The notes: generated from the sequence alone by a model not told the origin. Positions 7,825 through 19,357 are shown, counted from the stretch's first letter. The stretch: DNA of 64,000 nt from Streptomyces paludis (GCF_003344965.1 NZ_CP031194.1:7130001-7194000); one strand, 5' to 3'. Numbers and translations are program-made.

Positions 7825-9183
7825 ATGCCCCTCCAGCAAAGACGACGTGGAATCCGCGCAGTGGGTGCGGGCGCGGCCCTGGTGGGCCTCCTCGCGGGGT
7901 GCAGCGGCGCGGGCGGTGCCTCCTCCTCCGGAGGAGGCGAGACACTCAACGTGCTCATGGTGAACAACCCGCAGATGGTCGAGTTGCAGAAGCTGACCGC
8001 GGACAACTTCACGAAGGAGACCGGCATCAAGGTCAACTTCTCGGTCCTGCCGGAGAACGACGTCCGCGACAAGATCAGCCAGGACTTCGCCAACCAGGCC
8101 GGCCAGTACGACGTGGCCACCATCAGCAACTTCGAGGTGCCGTTCTTCGCGAAGAACGGCTGGCTCCACGCGCTGGACGAGTACACCGAGCAGGACAAGG
8201 ACTTCGACCAGGCGGACATCCTCCCGCCGCTGAGCGACTCCCTGACCGCCGCGGACGGCAAGCTCTACGGCCAGCCCTTCTACGGCGAGTCGTCCTTCCT
8301 GATGTACCGCAAGGACGTCTTCGCCGCGAAGAACCTGACGATGCCGGACAAGCCCACCTGGCAGGAGGTCGCCGACCTCGCCGCCAAGGTCGACGGCGCC
8401 GAGAAGGGCATGCGCGGTATCTGTCTGCGCGGTCTGCCCGGCTGGGGCGAGGTCATCGCCCCGCTGACCACCGTCGTCAACACCATGGGCGGCACCTGGT
8501 TCAACGAGGACTGGGAGGCCCAGCTCACCTCCCCGGAGTTCAAGAAGGCCACCAAGTTCTACGTGGACCTGGTCCGCGAGCACGGTGAGGCAGGAGCCCC
8601 GCAGGCCGGCTACGCCGAGTGCCTCAACAACATGACCCAGGGCCACTCGGCCATGTGGTACGACGCCACCGCCGGCGCCGGATCGCTGGAGGCCAAGGAC
8701 TCCCCGGTCAAGGGCAAGATGGGCTACGTACCGGCCCCCGTCGACAAGACGGACAGCTCCGGCTGGCTCTACACCTGGGCCTGGGGCATGCAGAAGGCGT
8801 CCAAGAAGACCGACAGCGCCTGGAAGTTCATCTCCTGGGCGTCCAGCAAGGAGTACGAGGAGCTGGTCGGCGAGAAGATCGGCTGGTCCAGCGTGCCGGC
8901 CGGCAAGCGCGCCTCCACCTACGCCAACGCCGACTATCTGAAGGAGGCCGGGGCGTTCGCCGAGGTCACCAAGGAGGCCATCGCCAGCGCCAACCCGAAG
9001 GACCCCGGCACCCAGCCCCGCCCGGCGGCCGGTATCCAGTTCGTCGGCATCCCCGACTTCACCGACCTGGGCACCAAGGTCTCCCAGGAGATCAGCGCCG
9101 CCATCGCCGGCAAGAAGTCCGTCGACGAGGCCCTGAAGATCTCGCAGGCGCTCGCCGAGAAGGTGGGCGAGAAGCAGCGGTGA
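7825..9183 (+). CDS. ABC transporter sugar/polyol-binding lipoprotein
   Basis: Extracellular solute-binding protein family 1, 452 aa. The N-terminus has an arginine-rich region, a hydrophobic stretch and the lipobox LLAGC, so it is exported and lipidated. The body has the two-lobe sugar-binding layout; the aromatic-rich QPFYGESSFLMYRKD and AMWYDATAGAGSLE segments resemble mannitol/sorbitol-type (SmoE-like) binding proteins. AGGAG nine nt upstream selects ATG 7825 over the in-frame ATG at 7807, which overlaps that site. Its stop overlaps the GTG of the next permease by four bases. Substrate as a polyol is inferred from family resemblance and the downstream dehydrogenase and kinase. Confidence 0.88.
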   Translation: MPLQQRRRGIRAVGAGAALVGLLAGCSGAGGASSSGGGETLNVLMVNNPQMVELQKLTADNFTKETGIKVNFSVLPENDVRDKISQDFANQAGQYDVATISNFEVPFFAKNGWLHALDEYTEQDKDFDQADILPPLSDSLTAADGKLYGQPFYGESSFLMYRKDVFAAKNLTMPDKPTWQEVADLAAKVDGAEKGMRGICLRGLPGWGEVIAPLTTVVNTMGGTWFNEDWEAQLTSPEFKKATKFYVDLVREHGEAGAPQAGYAECLNNMTQGHSAMWYDATAGAGSLEAKDSPVKGKMGYVPAPVDKTDSSGWLYTWAWGMQKASKKTDSAWKFISWASSKEYEELVGEKIGWSSVPAGKRASTYANADYLKEAGAFAEVTKEAIASANPKDPGTQPRPAAGIQFVGIPDFTDLGTKVSQEISAAIAGKKSVDEALKISQALAEKVGEKQR

Positions 9184-10166
9184 GTACCTCCGTCAGTACG
9201 GCCCCCCAGTCCCCCGCCGACGTGTCGGGCGCTCCCGCGCCCCGACGCGCCGGCGGGGGCGCCCCCGGGCGGCGCGCCCGCGCCTGGGCCACCCGGGCGC
9301 CCCTGCTGCCCGCCCTGATCTTCCTGATCGCCGTCACCCAGCTGCCCTTCGTGGCGACCCTGGTGATCTCGCTGTTCGACTGGAACTCGCTCGCGCCCGA
9401 CGACCGCGCCTTCGCGGGGCTGTCCAACTACGGCGAGGTTTTCACCGACGCGCGTCTGCGCGAGTCGGTCTTCACCACGGTCCTGCTCACCGGGACCGTC
9501 GTGGTCGTCAGCGTGGTCCTCGGACTGCTGCTGGCGCTCCTGCTGGACCGCAAGTTCTTCGGCCGGGGCTTTGTCCGGACGCTGCTGATCACCCCGTTCC
9601 TGCTGGTGCCCGTCTCGGCGGCGCTGATGTGGAAGCACGTGCTCTACAACCCGGAGTACGGCCTGCTCAACGGCGGCTGGGCCTGGTTCACCGGGCTCTT
9701 CGGGGTGGAGAACCCCGGCCAGCCCGACTGGATCTCGGACATGCCGCTGATCGCCGTCGAGACCGCCCTGGTCTGGCAGTGGACCCCGTTCATGATGCTC
9801 ATCCTGCTCGCCGGACTCCAGAGCCGGCCCGCCGAGATCATGGAGGCGGCCAAGCTGGACGGCGCGACGGCCTGGCAGACCTTCCGCCATCTGACCCTGC
9901 CGCATCTGCGCCGCTATCTGGAGCTGGGGATCCTGCTCGGGTCGATCTACATCGTGCAGAACTTCGACGCGGTGTTCACCCTCACCTCAGGCGGACTCGG
10001 CACGGCAAACCTCCCGTACACCATCTACCAGACCTTCTACCAGGCTCACGAGTACGGACTGGCCTCCGCCGCCGGAGTCGTCGTGGTGATCGGCACGATC
10101 GCGATCGCCACCTTCGCCCTGCGGGTGGTCTCGTCCCTCTTCAGTGAGGAGGCGAACCGCGCATGA
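9180..10166 (+). CDS. Polyol ABC transporter permease, MalF-like
   Basis: Inner-membrane subunit of 328 aa. A Pro/Ala/Arg-rich cytoplasmic tail of about 40 residues precedes six hydrophobic segments. The EAA loop is seen as EAAKLDGATAWQTFRHLTLP. The GTG start lies in a GTGA overlap with the binding-protein gene, giving translational coupling. The next permease overlaps by ATGA. No ATPase gene is in this operon; like many Streptomyces sugar importers it probably uses a shared MsiK-type ATPase encoded elsewhere (inference from genus knowledge). Confidence 0.92.
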   Translation: MSTSVSTAPQSPADVSGAPAPRRAGGGAPGRRARAWATRAPLLPALIFLIAVTQLPFVATLVISLFDWNSLAPDDRAFAGLSNYGEVFTDARLRESVFTTVLLTGTVVVVSVVLGLLLALLLDRKFFGRGFVRTLLITPFLLVPVSAALMWKHVLYNPEYGLLNGGWAWFTGLFGVENPGQPDWISDMPLIAVETALVWQWTPFMMLILLAGLQSRPAEIMEAAKLDGATAWQTFRHLTLPHLRRYLELGILLGSIYIVQNFDAVFTLTSGGLGTANLPYTIYQTFYQAHEYGLASAAGVVVVIGTIAIATFALRVVSSLFSEEANRA

Positions 10167-11062
10167 GCACCCTCTCCGTACCGCAGACCGCCGCCGCCAC
10201 GCGCCCCCGCGTCGACAAGTACGCCCCCGCCGCCCGCCGGGCCCGGCGCCGCTCCGCCGGACTGGGCCTGCTGGCCTGGATCGTCGGCATCGTCTTCTGC
10301 CTGCCGGCGCTCTGGATGCTGCTGACCTCCTTCCACTCCGAGCCGGACGCGGCGACCAACCCGCCCTCCCTCACCGCGCCCCTCACCCTGGACAGCTACC
10401 GGGTCTTCTTCGGCGAGGGCGGCGGGGCCAGCCCCTGGCCGCCGCTGATCAACTCCCTGATGGCGTCGCTGTTCTCCACGCTGTTCGTGCTGGTCCTGGC
10501 GCTCCCGGCGGCGTACGCGCTCTCCATCAAGCGGGTGGAGAAGTGGACGGACGTCATGTTCTTCTTCCTCTCCACGAAGATGCTGCCGGTGGTCGCCGGG
10601 CTGCTGCCGGTGTACCTCTTCGCGAAGAACGCGGGGATGCTCGACAACATCTGGCTGCTGGTCATCCTCTACACGTCGATGAATCTGCCGATCGCCGTCT
10701 GGATGATGCAGTCCTTCCTCGCGGACGTACCCGTCTCCATCATCGAGGCGGCGCAGGTGGACGGCGCCCGGCTGCCGACCGTGCTGCTGCGGGTGGTGGC
10801 GCCGGTGGCCGCGCCCGGGATCGCGGCGACCTCGCTGATCTGCTTCATCTTCAGCTGGAACGAGCTGCTCTTCGCCCGGGTGCTGACCGGCGTGACGGCC
10901 CAGACCGCCCCCGTGTTCCTGACGAGCTTCGTGACCAGCCAGGGCCTCTTCCTCGCCCAGCTGTGCGCGGCGTCCGTCGTCGTCTCCCTGCCGGTGCTCG
11001 CCGCGGGGTTCGCCGCCCAGGACAAGCTTGTCCAGGGCCTTTCTCTTGGAGCAGTGAAGTAG
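10163..11062 (+). CDS. Polyol ABC transporter permease, MalG-like
   Basis: Second membrane subunit of the same importer, 299 aa. The N-terminal 35 residues are basic and cytoplasmic, and six membrane spans follow. The EAA motif reads EAAQVDGARLPTVLLRVVAP, with Ala in place of the usual Leu in the final LP pair. ATG 10163 is in a four-base overlap with the preceding gene, which carries GTGAGGAGG just upstream as its ribosome-binding site. The dehydrogenase begins immediately after the TAG stop. Confidence 0.92.
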   Translation: MSTLSVPQTAAATRPRVDKYAPAARRARRRSAGLGLLAWIVGIVFCLPALWMLLTSFHSEPDAATNPPSLTAPLTLDSYRVFFGEGGGASPWPPLINSLMASLFSTLFVLVLALPAAYALSIKRVEKWTDVMFFFLSTKMLPVVAGLLPVYLFAKNAGMLDNIWLLVILYTSMNLPIAVWMMQSFLADVPVSIIEAAQVDGARLPTVLLRVVAPVAAPGIAATSLICFIFSWNELLFARVLTGVTAQTAPVFLTSFVTSQGLFLAQLCAASVVVSLPVLAAGFAAQDKLVQGLSLGAVK

Positions 11063-12052
11063 ATGAGGGCAGCGATCGTCGAAGCCGTCGGCAAGGTCTC
11101 CGTCACGACGGTTCCCGACCCGACTCCAGGCCCTCGGGACGTGGTGGTGTCCGTCGCCGCGTGCGGAATCTGCGGTACCGACCTGCATATCCTCCAGGGT
11201 GAGTTCGCGCCCACCCTGCCGATCGTCCCCGGCCACGAGTTCGCCGGCGAGATCGTCGGGATCGGCGCGGAGGTGACCGAGCTGGCGATCGGCGACAAGG
11301 TCGCCGTCGACCCGTCGCTCTACTGCCACGAGTGCCGCTACTGCCGCACCGGGCGCGGCAACCTCTGCGACCGGTGGAACGCGATCGGCGTCAGCAAGCC
11401 GGGCGGCGCCGCCGAGTACGCCGTCGCGCCCGTCGCCAACTGCGTGAAGCTGCCCGACCATGTCGACGTCCGGGACGCGGCGCTGATCGAGCCGCTGTCC
11501 TGCGCCGTACGCGGCTACGACGTGCTGAAGTCGAACCTGGGCGCCGAGGTGCTGATCTACGGCTCGGGCACCATGGGGCTCATGATGCTCGAACTCGCCA
11601 AGCGCACCGGCGCCGCCTCCGTGGACATCCTGGACGTCAACCCCGAGCGGCTCGCGACCGCCGTCAAGCTCGGCTGCTCGAACTCGGCCGCCGCCGCCGA
11701 CGAGTTCGACCGGCCCGGCGGCTGGGACCTCGTCGTCGACGCCACCGGCAACGCCCGGGCCATCCAGGACGGTCTGGGCCGGGTCGCCAAGGGCGGTACG
11801 TTCCTCCAGTTCGGCGTCGCGGACTACGCGACGACCGCGGTGATCGAGCCGTACCGCATCTACAACCAGGAGATCACCATCACCGGCTCCATGGCGGTGC
11901 TGCACAGCTACGAGCGCGCCGCCGCGCTCTTCGCCGCCGGGGTCCTCGACCCGGCGGTCTTCATCAGCGACCGGCTGCCGCTGGAGCAGTACCCGCAGGC
12001 CATCGAGAAGTTCAAGGCGGGCCAGGGCCGCAAGATCGTGGTCGAGCCGTGA
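11063..12052 (+). CDS. Zinc-dependent polyol dehydrogenase (MDR family)
   Basis: Cytoplasmic NAD(P)-dependent medium-chain dehydrogenase of 329 aa that likely oxidises an imported polyol to a ketose. The catalytic zinc site is seen in CGICGTDLHI and GHEFAGEIVG. The structural zinc lobe has its four cysteines in CHECRYCRTGRGNLC. The Rossmann segment is YGSGTMGLMMLELAKR. ATG directly abuts the previous stop, with GGAG about seven nt upstream. The closest families are sorbitol/iditol/arabitol dehydrogenases. With the kinase that follows, the expected route is polyol to ketose to ketose phosphate. Confidence 0.88.
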   Translation: MRAAIVEAVGKVSVTTVPDPTPGPRDVVVSVAACGICGTDLHILQGEFAPTLPIVPGHEFAGEIVGIGAEVTELAIGDKVAVDPSLYCHECRYCRTGRGNLCDRWNAIGVSKPGGAAEYAVAPVANCVKLPDHVDVRDAALIEPLSCAVRGYDVLKSNLGAEVLIYGSGTMGLMMLELAKRTGAASVDILDVNPERLATAVKLGCSNSAAAADEFDRPGGWDLVVDATGNARAIQDGLGRVAKGGTFLQFGVADYATTAVIEPYRIYNQEITITGSMAVLHSYERAAALFAAGVLDPAVFISDRLPLEQYPQAIEKFKAGQGRKIVVEP

Positions 12053-12996
12053 CCGGAGCGGAGCGGACCGTACCGGCCGGCGCCGTGCTGGTGACGGGGG
12101 AGGCGCTCATCGACCTCGTACCGTCGCCGGACGGACCGGGGACCTACCGGGCCCAGCCCGGCGGCGCGCCCGCCAATGTCGCGGCCGGACTGGCCCGGCT
12201 CGCCACGCCCAGCTGGTTCGCGGGCGCCCTCGGCGGCGACGGGTTCGCCCGGATGATCGAGGAGTGGCTCGTCTCTGCCGGCACCGAACTCGGGCTGTGC
12301 GCGCGCTCGGAGCTGCCCACGACGCTCGCGGTCGCCGACCCGGGCCCGCACGGCACCGGCTACCACTTCCACCTCGCGGACACGGCGACCTTCCGGCTGC
12401 CGGACCACTCCGCCGAGGCCGGACGGTTCGCGGTGGTGTACGCGGGCGGGGTCGCGGCGGCCGTCGACGCGTCCGCCGACGCCGTGCTGGCCACCGCGCG
12501 CGCCGGAGCGGAGCACTCCCTGCTGGTCGTGGACCCCAATCTGCGTACGGACCGGACGATCGACCCGGAGACGGGCGGGCGCCGGCTGCGCGAGCTGTGC
12601 GCGCTGGCCCAGGTCGTCAAGGCGAGCGACGAGGACCTGGCCGGACTCTGGCCGGGCAGCGATCCGGACGAGAGCGCCCGGCGGCTGGCGGCCGAGGGCC
12701 GGCTCGTCGTACTCACCCGGGGCGCGAAGGGCAGCACGGCGTACGCCGGGACCGCGGAGCCGGTCTCCGTCCCCGCCGTCCCCGTCGAGGTGGTCAACAC
12801 CATCGGCGCGGGCGACGCGTTCATGACCGGCGTCCTGCACTGGCTGAGCACCGCCGACGTCGACCGCGCGACCGGCCCGGCCGGTCTCGCCCGTGAACGG
12901 GTGGCTGAGATGCTCGGCTTCGCGGCGCGCGTCGCCGCCTCCGTATGCGCGCGGAGCGGTACGGAGCCCACTCTTCCGCTGCCCGGCTCGGACTGA
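12049..12996 (+). CDS. PfkB-family carbohydrate kinase (fructokinase-like)
   Basis: Cytoplasmic ribokinase-fold kinase of 315 aa. The N-terminal GEALIDLVPS and the glycine-rich PGGAPANVAAGLARL are family signatures. The C-terminal NTIGAGDAFMTG holds the anion hole and the catalytic Asp. The GTG start overlaps the dehydrogenase stop (GTGA). In this operon it probably phosphorylates the ketose made by the dehydrogenase, for example fructose from mannitol or sorbitol. It is the last gene; a strong terminator follows 74 nt after the stop. Confidence 0.88.
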   Translation: MTGAERTVPAGAVLVTGEALIDLVPSPDGPGTYRAQPGGAPANVAAGLARLATPSWFAGALGGDGFARMIEEWLVSAGTELGLCARSELPTTLAVADPGPHGTGYHFHLADTATFRLPDHSAEAGRFAVVYAGGVAAAVDASADAVLATARAGAEHSLLVVDPNLRTDRTIDPETGGRRLRELCALAQVVKASDEDLAGLWPGSDPDESARRLAAEGRLVVLTRGAKGSTAYAGTAEPVSVPAVPVEVVNTIGAGDAFMTGVLHWLSTADVDRATGPAGLARERVAEMLGFAARVAASVCARSGTEPTLPLPGSD

Positions 12997-13070
12997 CGGG
13001 CGGCGGGTACCGACGGGGTCCGGCGGGCGACATCACCCGGCCGGGCCCGTGGAGGCCGCCTCCCCGGTGG

Positions 13071-13109
13071 CCGGAGCCACCGCCCTTCACGACAGGGCGG
13101 TGGCTCCGG
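13071..13109 (+). terminator. Strong hairpin terminator of the polyol operon
   Basis: A perfect 16-bp stem (CCGGAGCCACCGCCCT with its complement) encloses a 7-nt loop. It lies within the 300-base gap 12997-13296, which otherwise contains only the presumed promoter region of the downstream cell-wall enzyme; no further gene is seen there. Confidence 0.8.
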
Positions 13110-13179
13110 ACGTCCACCGGGGCGCCGGGGGAAATTTCCGGCTCGGCCGGACACACCGGGCCCCGGGGTGGCACGCTGA

Positions 13180-15489
<2,310 letters not shown>

Positions 15490-15592
15490 GGCGTCCACGA
15501 TCTCCTGTCCGGGCCGGTCCAGTCGTCGTCCTCAAGAGGTCATTTCGGCGTACTGCTTCCGTAGTAGGGGGGATGCGCGGAACCCCGGTCCC

Positions 15593-15610
15593 GATTGGTA
15601 CGGACCAATC
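15593..15610. promoter_or_regulatory. Perfect inverted repeat upstream of the GH2 gene (dre-like)
   Basis: GATTGGT, a 4-nt spacer ACGG, then ACCAATC. The central 16 bases match the DasR-responsive element consensus remembered for Streptomyces (ACTGGTCTAGACCAGT with variants) at about 12 of 16 positions. A 9-bp direct repeat TTGTCATGC also occurs downstream at 15612-15620 and 15645-15653, 33 bp apart. Confidence 0.5.
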
Positions 15611-15702
15611 CTTGTCATGCACTGGACGTTGGCGGAATGACGTGTTGTCATGCCAACTGCTCTGCGCAGTGAGCCGCCCCCCTCTCCTTACCAGGAGGAT
15701 CT

Positions 15703-18300
15703 GTGCGTATCCGACGAAAACTGGCCCTCTTACTGGCCGTCGTTCTCGGCGTCGCGGGACTCGCCGCCGGCCCGGCCGCCTCCGCCTCCGTATCCGCCTC
15801 GGACGACCCGGCCGGACCCCATGGCCTCAAGGGCGAGTACTACACCCACTCCGCCCCCGGAGCCTTCGACTTCCACACGCTCAAGGCCACCGCCTTCGAC
15901 CCCGCCATCGACTTCGACGACCTCGAACCGAGGCTGCGCGCCACCACCGGACGGACCACCGATGTCAGCGTCCGCTGGACCGGGAAGATCGTCCCGGCCA
16001 CCAGCGGCGCCCACACCTTCTCGATCATCGGCGACAACGGATTCCGGCTCTGGATCGACGGCCGGCTGACCATCGATTACTGGGTCGACGAATGGAACAG
16101 GGAACAGACCGCCCCGCCCGTCGACCTCACCGCGGGCCGCGCCCACGACATCAAGGTCGAGTACTTCCAGCACACCGGAGGCGCCAACCTCCATCTGCGC
16201 TGGACCGAGCCCGGCGGCACCAAGCGGCCCGTCCCCTCCTCCGCGTTCCGGCTGCCGGACGGCTTCGCGTACGACGGCGCCCTCGCCGCGACCGTCCTGC
16301 CCGACGGCCGCACCCTGCGCCTCGACTTCGCCCAGGAACTCGCCCCGCCGCCCGCCGGGGCCGTCGCCGGCTTCGAGGCCGTCATCGGCGGCGCGCGCTG
16401 GCCGCTCGGCGCGCTCCGCGCGGATCCGGACGACGCCCGGCGGCTGCTGATTGCGCTCGGGGAGCCCGTCGTCGGCAGGGGCGGCGGCGCCGATGTGCGC
16501 TACGACGGCACGGGCGGGCTCGTCTCCCGGGCCGGCACGCCGGTCGGGGCCTTCTGGAGCGGCGGACCCAACACCTCCACGTACCAGCTGAGCACCCCCT
16601 GGGCCGCGGACGTCGGCCCGGACAACGCGCACCCCGAGTACCCCCGGCCCCAGCTCACCCGCGCCGCCTGGCGCAGTCTCAACGGCACCTGGCAGTTCGC
16701 CGCCGCCGAGCGCGGCGAGAGCCCGCCGGTGGGCCGGACCCTGGCCGAGCGGATCCTCGTCCCGTACCCCGTGGAGTCGCGGCTCTCCGGTATCGAGCGG
16801 CACGAGGACCGGATGTGGTACCGGCGTACGTTCACCGTCCCGGGCGACTGGCGGATCGGCGCGGGCAAGCGGCTGAACCTCCACTTCGACGCAGTCGACT
16901 GGCAGGCCGAGGTGTATGTCAACGGCGTCCGGGTCGCCGGGCACAAGGGCGGCTACGACCGGTTCACCGTCGATGTCACCGACGCGCTGAAGCCCGGCCG
17001 CGCCCAGGAGCTGATCGTCGGCGTGTACGACCCGACCGACGCCGCCGGCGGCGAGAACCCGCCGATGGGCAAGCAGCGCCTGAGCCCCAGCGGTATCTGG
17101 TACACCCCGTCCTCCGGTATCTGGCAGACCGTCTGGATGGAGCCCGTCGCGGCCGACCACATCGGCTCCCTCAAGCTCACCCCCGACGTCCCGGGCGAGC
17201 GGCTCGCCGTCGAGGTGCGCGGGATCCGGGCCGGGGTGCCGGTCACGGCCACCGCGTACGACGGCAAGCGCCGGGTGGGCACGGTCTCCGGCCGCGCCGG
17301 TACGGAGCTGAGCCTGCCCGTGCGCGCCCCACGCCTCTGGTCGCCCGCCGATCCGCATCTCTACCGGCTGGAGGTCAGGGCCGGCACCGACACCGTCGGC
17401 AGCTACTTCGGGATGCGCTCCATCGCCGTCGAGAAGATCGACGGCACCCCGCGCACCGTGCTCAACGGCACCCCGGTCTTTCTGATGGCCACCCTCGACC
17501 AGGGCTTCTGGCCCGACGGGCTGCACACCGCGCCGACCGACGAGGCGCTCGCCTTCGACCTCAAGGAGCACAAGCGGCTCGGCTTCAACTCCGTACGCAA
17601 ACACATCAAGGTCGAGCCCGACCGCTGGTTCTACTGGGCGGACCGGCTGGGACTGCTGGTGTGGCAGGACATGCCGTCCATGAACACGGTCAACCCGGAC
17701 GCGGCGGCCCGGACCCAGTACGAGCACGAGCTGAAGCGGATGATCGACCAGCACGGCAACAGCCCCTCGGTGATCATGTGGGTCACCTTCAACGAGGGCT
17801 GGGGACAGTACGACCAGGCCCGTATCGCGGACCAGGCCAAGGCGTGGGACCCGACCCGGCTGATCAACAACATGAGCGGGGTCAACTGCTGCGGCGCGGT
17901 CGACGGCGGCAACGGCGACATCGCCGACGCCCACGGCTACCCGGATCCGCAGCTGCCCGCCCCCGACGGCCGGCGGGCGCTGGTCAGCGGCGAGTACGGC
18001 GGCCTCGGCCTCGCCGTGCCGGGCCACGCCTGGCCCGTGCGCCACACCTATGTGAGCGTCGACCAGACCGCGTACACCGACGCCTATCTGGACCGGCTCC
18101 GCAAGGTACGGGCGCTCGCCTGCCGGGGCGGGAACGGCGCGGTCTACACCCAGATCACCGATGTGGAGGGCGAGTTGAACGGACTGCTCACCTACGACCG
18201 CAAGGTGCTGAAGCCGGACGCGGACCGGCTGAGGGCGGCTCACGAGGCCCTGATCGAGGAGGCCGCGGACCCCGCCACGATGGCGTGCGGCACCTCCTGA
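15703..18300 (+). CDS. Secreted PA14-domain glycoside hydrolase family 2 protein
   Basis: Exported protein of 865 aa. A signal peptide (about 1-30) is followed by a PA14 carbohydrate-binding domain (about 42-180; LKGEYYTHS to HLRWTEPGG). Then come a GH2 sugar-binding domain, an immunoglobulin-like domain and a TIM barrel. Likely catalytic residues are Glu698 in TFNEGWGQY (acid/base) and Glu764 in SGEYGG (nucleophile). The family contains beta-galactosidase, mannosidase and glucuronidase activities, and the substrate is not evident. The GTG start has CCAGGAGG seven nt upstream. Codon 10 (15730-15732) is TTA, inside the signal peptide, so translation should need the bldA tRNA and be late in development. 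Confidence 0.9.
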   Translation: MRIRRKLALLLAVVLGVAGLAAGPAASASVSASDDPAGPHGLKGEYYTHSAPGAFDFHTLKATAFDPAIDFDDLEPRLRATTGRTTDVSVRWTGKIVPATSGAHTFSIIGDNGFRLWIDGRLTIDYWVDEWNREQTAPPVDLTAGRAHDIKVEYFQHTGGANLHLRWTEPGGTKRPVPSSAFRLPDGFAYDGALAATVLPDGRTLRLDFAQELAPPPAGAVAGFEAVIGGARWPLGALRADPDDARRLLIALGEPVVGRGGGADVRYDGTGGLVSRAGTPVGAFWSGGPNTSTYQLSTPWAADVGPDNAHPEYPRPQLTRAAWRSLNGTWQFAAAERGESPPVGRTLAERILVPYPVESRLSGIERHEDRMWYRRTFTVPGDWRIGAGKRLNLHFDAVDWQAEVYVNGVRVAGHKGGYDRFTVDVTDALKPGRAQELIVGVYDPTDAAGGENPPMGKQRLSPSGIWYTPSSGIWQTVWMEPVAADHIGSLKLTPDVPGERLAVEVRGIRAGVPVTATAYDGKRRVGTVSGRAGTELSLPVRAPRLWSPADPHLYRLEVRAGTDTVGSYFGMRSIAVEKIDGTPRTVLNGTPVFLMATLDQGFWPDGLHTAPTDEALAFDLKEHKRLGFNSVRKHIKVEPDRWFYWADRLGLLVWQDMPSMNTVNPDAAARTQYEHELKRMIDQHGNSPSVIMWVTFNEGWGQYDQARIADQAKAWDPTRLINNMSGVNCCGAVDGGNGDIADAHGYPDPQLPAPDGRRALVSGEYGGLGLAVPGHAWPVRHTYVSVDQTAYTDAYLDRLRKVRALACRGGNGAVYTQITDVEGELNGLLTYDRKVLKPDADRLRAAHEALIEEAADPATMACGTS

Positions 18301-18312
18301 CCGTGTGCTGAA

Positions 18313-18409
18313 CCACTCATGCGCCGGCCTCCGGGAATAGCGCGTCCGGTGATCCGCCTTCTCCTTCTGTTACCGGGAGAGACAACGATCGAGGTCGGCG
18401 CATGAGTGG
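18313..18409 (+). promoter_or_regulatory. 19-bp inverted repeat enclosing the GNAT gene's ribosome-binding site and start
   Basis: The left arm 18313-18331 (CCACTCATGCGCCGGCCTC) pairs with the right arm 18391-18409 at 18 of 19 positions, with a 59-nt loop. The right arm contains the GAGG ribosome-binding site and the ATG (18402) of the GNAT gene. In a transcript that includes both arms the start would be sequestered. A transcript begun within the loop would be free. Confidence 0.6.
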
Positions 18410-19169
18410 CAGCCAGCAGTCCGTACGCGACACGGAGCGCGGGGAGCGCGCCGACGGGCGCGGCACGGCCGGACACCCGCTGGACAACCCCGCGTACTCC
18501 GCGCTCACCGGAGCGCACGCGCGCTTCGCGGAACGGCACGGCCGGCTGCTGCGCTACCGGCCCGACGTCTCCCCGTGGCTGGCGCTCCCCGACGACCTCG
18601 CCGCGGGCGACGGCAGCGACGGCGACGGCGCGCTCTGGGCCGAGGCCGCCGCGCTCGCCGGTCCCGGCGGATCCCTCGCGCTCGCCGGATACACCGTCGC
18701 GCCGCCCGCCGGCTGGGAGATCACCTTCGCGGCGGACGGCGTCCAGCTCGTCGACGCGGGCGCCGCCACCGCGCCCGACCCGGCGGCCGTACGCCTCGGC
18801 CCCGCCGACGTACCGGAGATCCTCGGCCTGGTGGAGCGCACCCGGCCCGGCCCCTTCCTGCCGCGCACGGTCGAGATGGGCACCTATCTCGGCATCCGCC
18901 ACGAGGGCGCCCTCGTGGCGATGGCGGGGGAGCGGATGCGGCCCGAGGGCTTCAGCGAGATCAGCGCCGTCTGCACCGCCCCCGAGTTCCGCGGCCGGGG
19001 TCTCGCGGCCCGGCTCGTCCTCGCGGTCGCCGACGGCATCCGGGCCCGCGGCGAGACCGCCTTCCTGCACGCCGCCGCCGACAACACGAACGCCATCAGG
19101 CTGTACGAGACGCTCGGCTTCGCCCCGCGCCGCCGCACCCGCTTCCTCGGCGTCCGCGTCCCCGCCTGA
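18402..19169 (+). CDS. GNAT-family N-acetyltransferase
   Basis: Cytoplasmic protein of 255 aa. The C-terminal GNAT domain (about 130-245) has a clear acetyl-CoA motif A: CTAPEFRGRGLAARLVLAV. It is followed by the AAADNTNAIRLYETLGF block and the RTRFLGV strand. The N-terminal 120 residues form a second, degenerate half, an arrangement seen in FR47-like acetyltransferases. The acceptor substrate cannot be inferred. The start codon lies in an unusual inverted repeat. The gene follows the GH2 gene by 101 nt with no other terminator, so read-through into it is possible. Confidence 0.82.
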   Translation: MSGSQQSVRDTERGERADGRGTAGHPLDNPAYSALTGAHARFAERHGRLLRYRPDVSPWLALPDDLAAGDGSDGDGALWAEAAALAGPGGSLALAGYTVAPPAGWEITFAADGVQLVDAGAATAPDPAAVRLGPADVPEILGLVERTRPGPFLPRTVEMGTYLGIRHEGALVAMAGERMRPEGFSEISAVCTAPEFRGRGLAARLVLAVADGIRARGETAFLHAAADNTNAIRLYETLGFAPRRRTRFLGVRVPA

Positions 19170-19357
19170 CACGCGCAGGGGCGGGCCGGGGAGAAGCGGG
19201 GGCAGCCCGGGACCGCCGCGGCGCGGGCGGCGGCCGCCGTGGCGCACCCGTACCGCGCGACCGGATAAGATGTCGGCATTTTGCTGACGCCCCGCAGGCC
19301 CCTCTCGGGGCTCCGGCACACGGGTGACCCACGAGCGACCGAGGAACGGCACGAGCG

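Noticed and set aside
15730..18243. 837-aa minus-strand open frame
   Set aside because: Shadow of the GH2 enzyme, whose signal peptide, PA14 and catalytic motifs read clearly on the plus strand.
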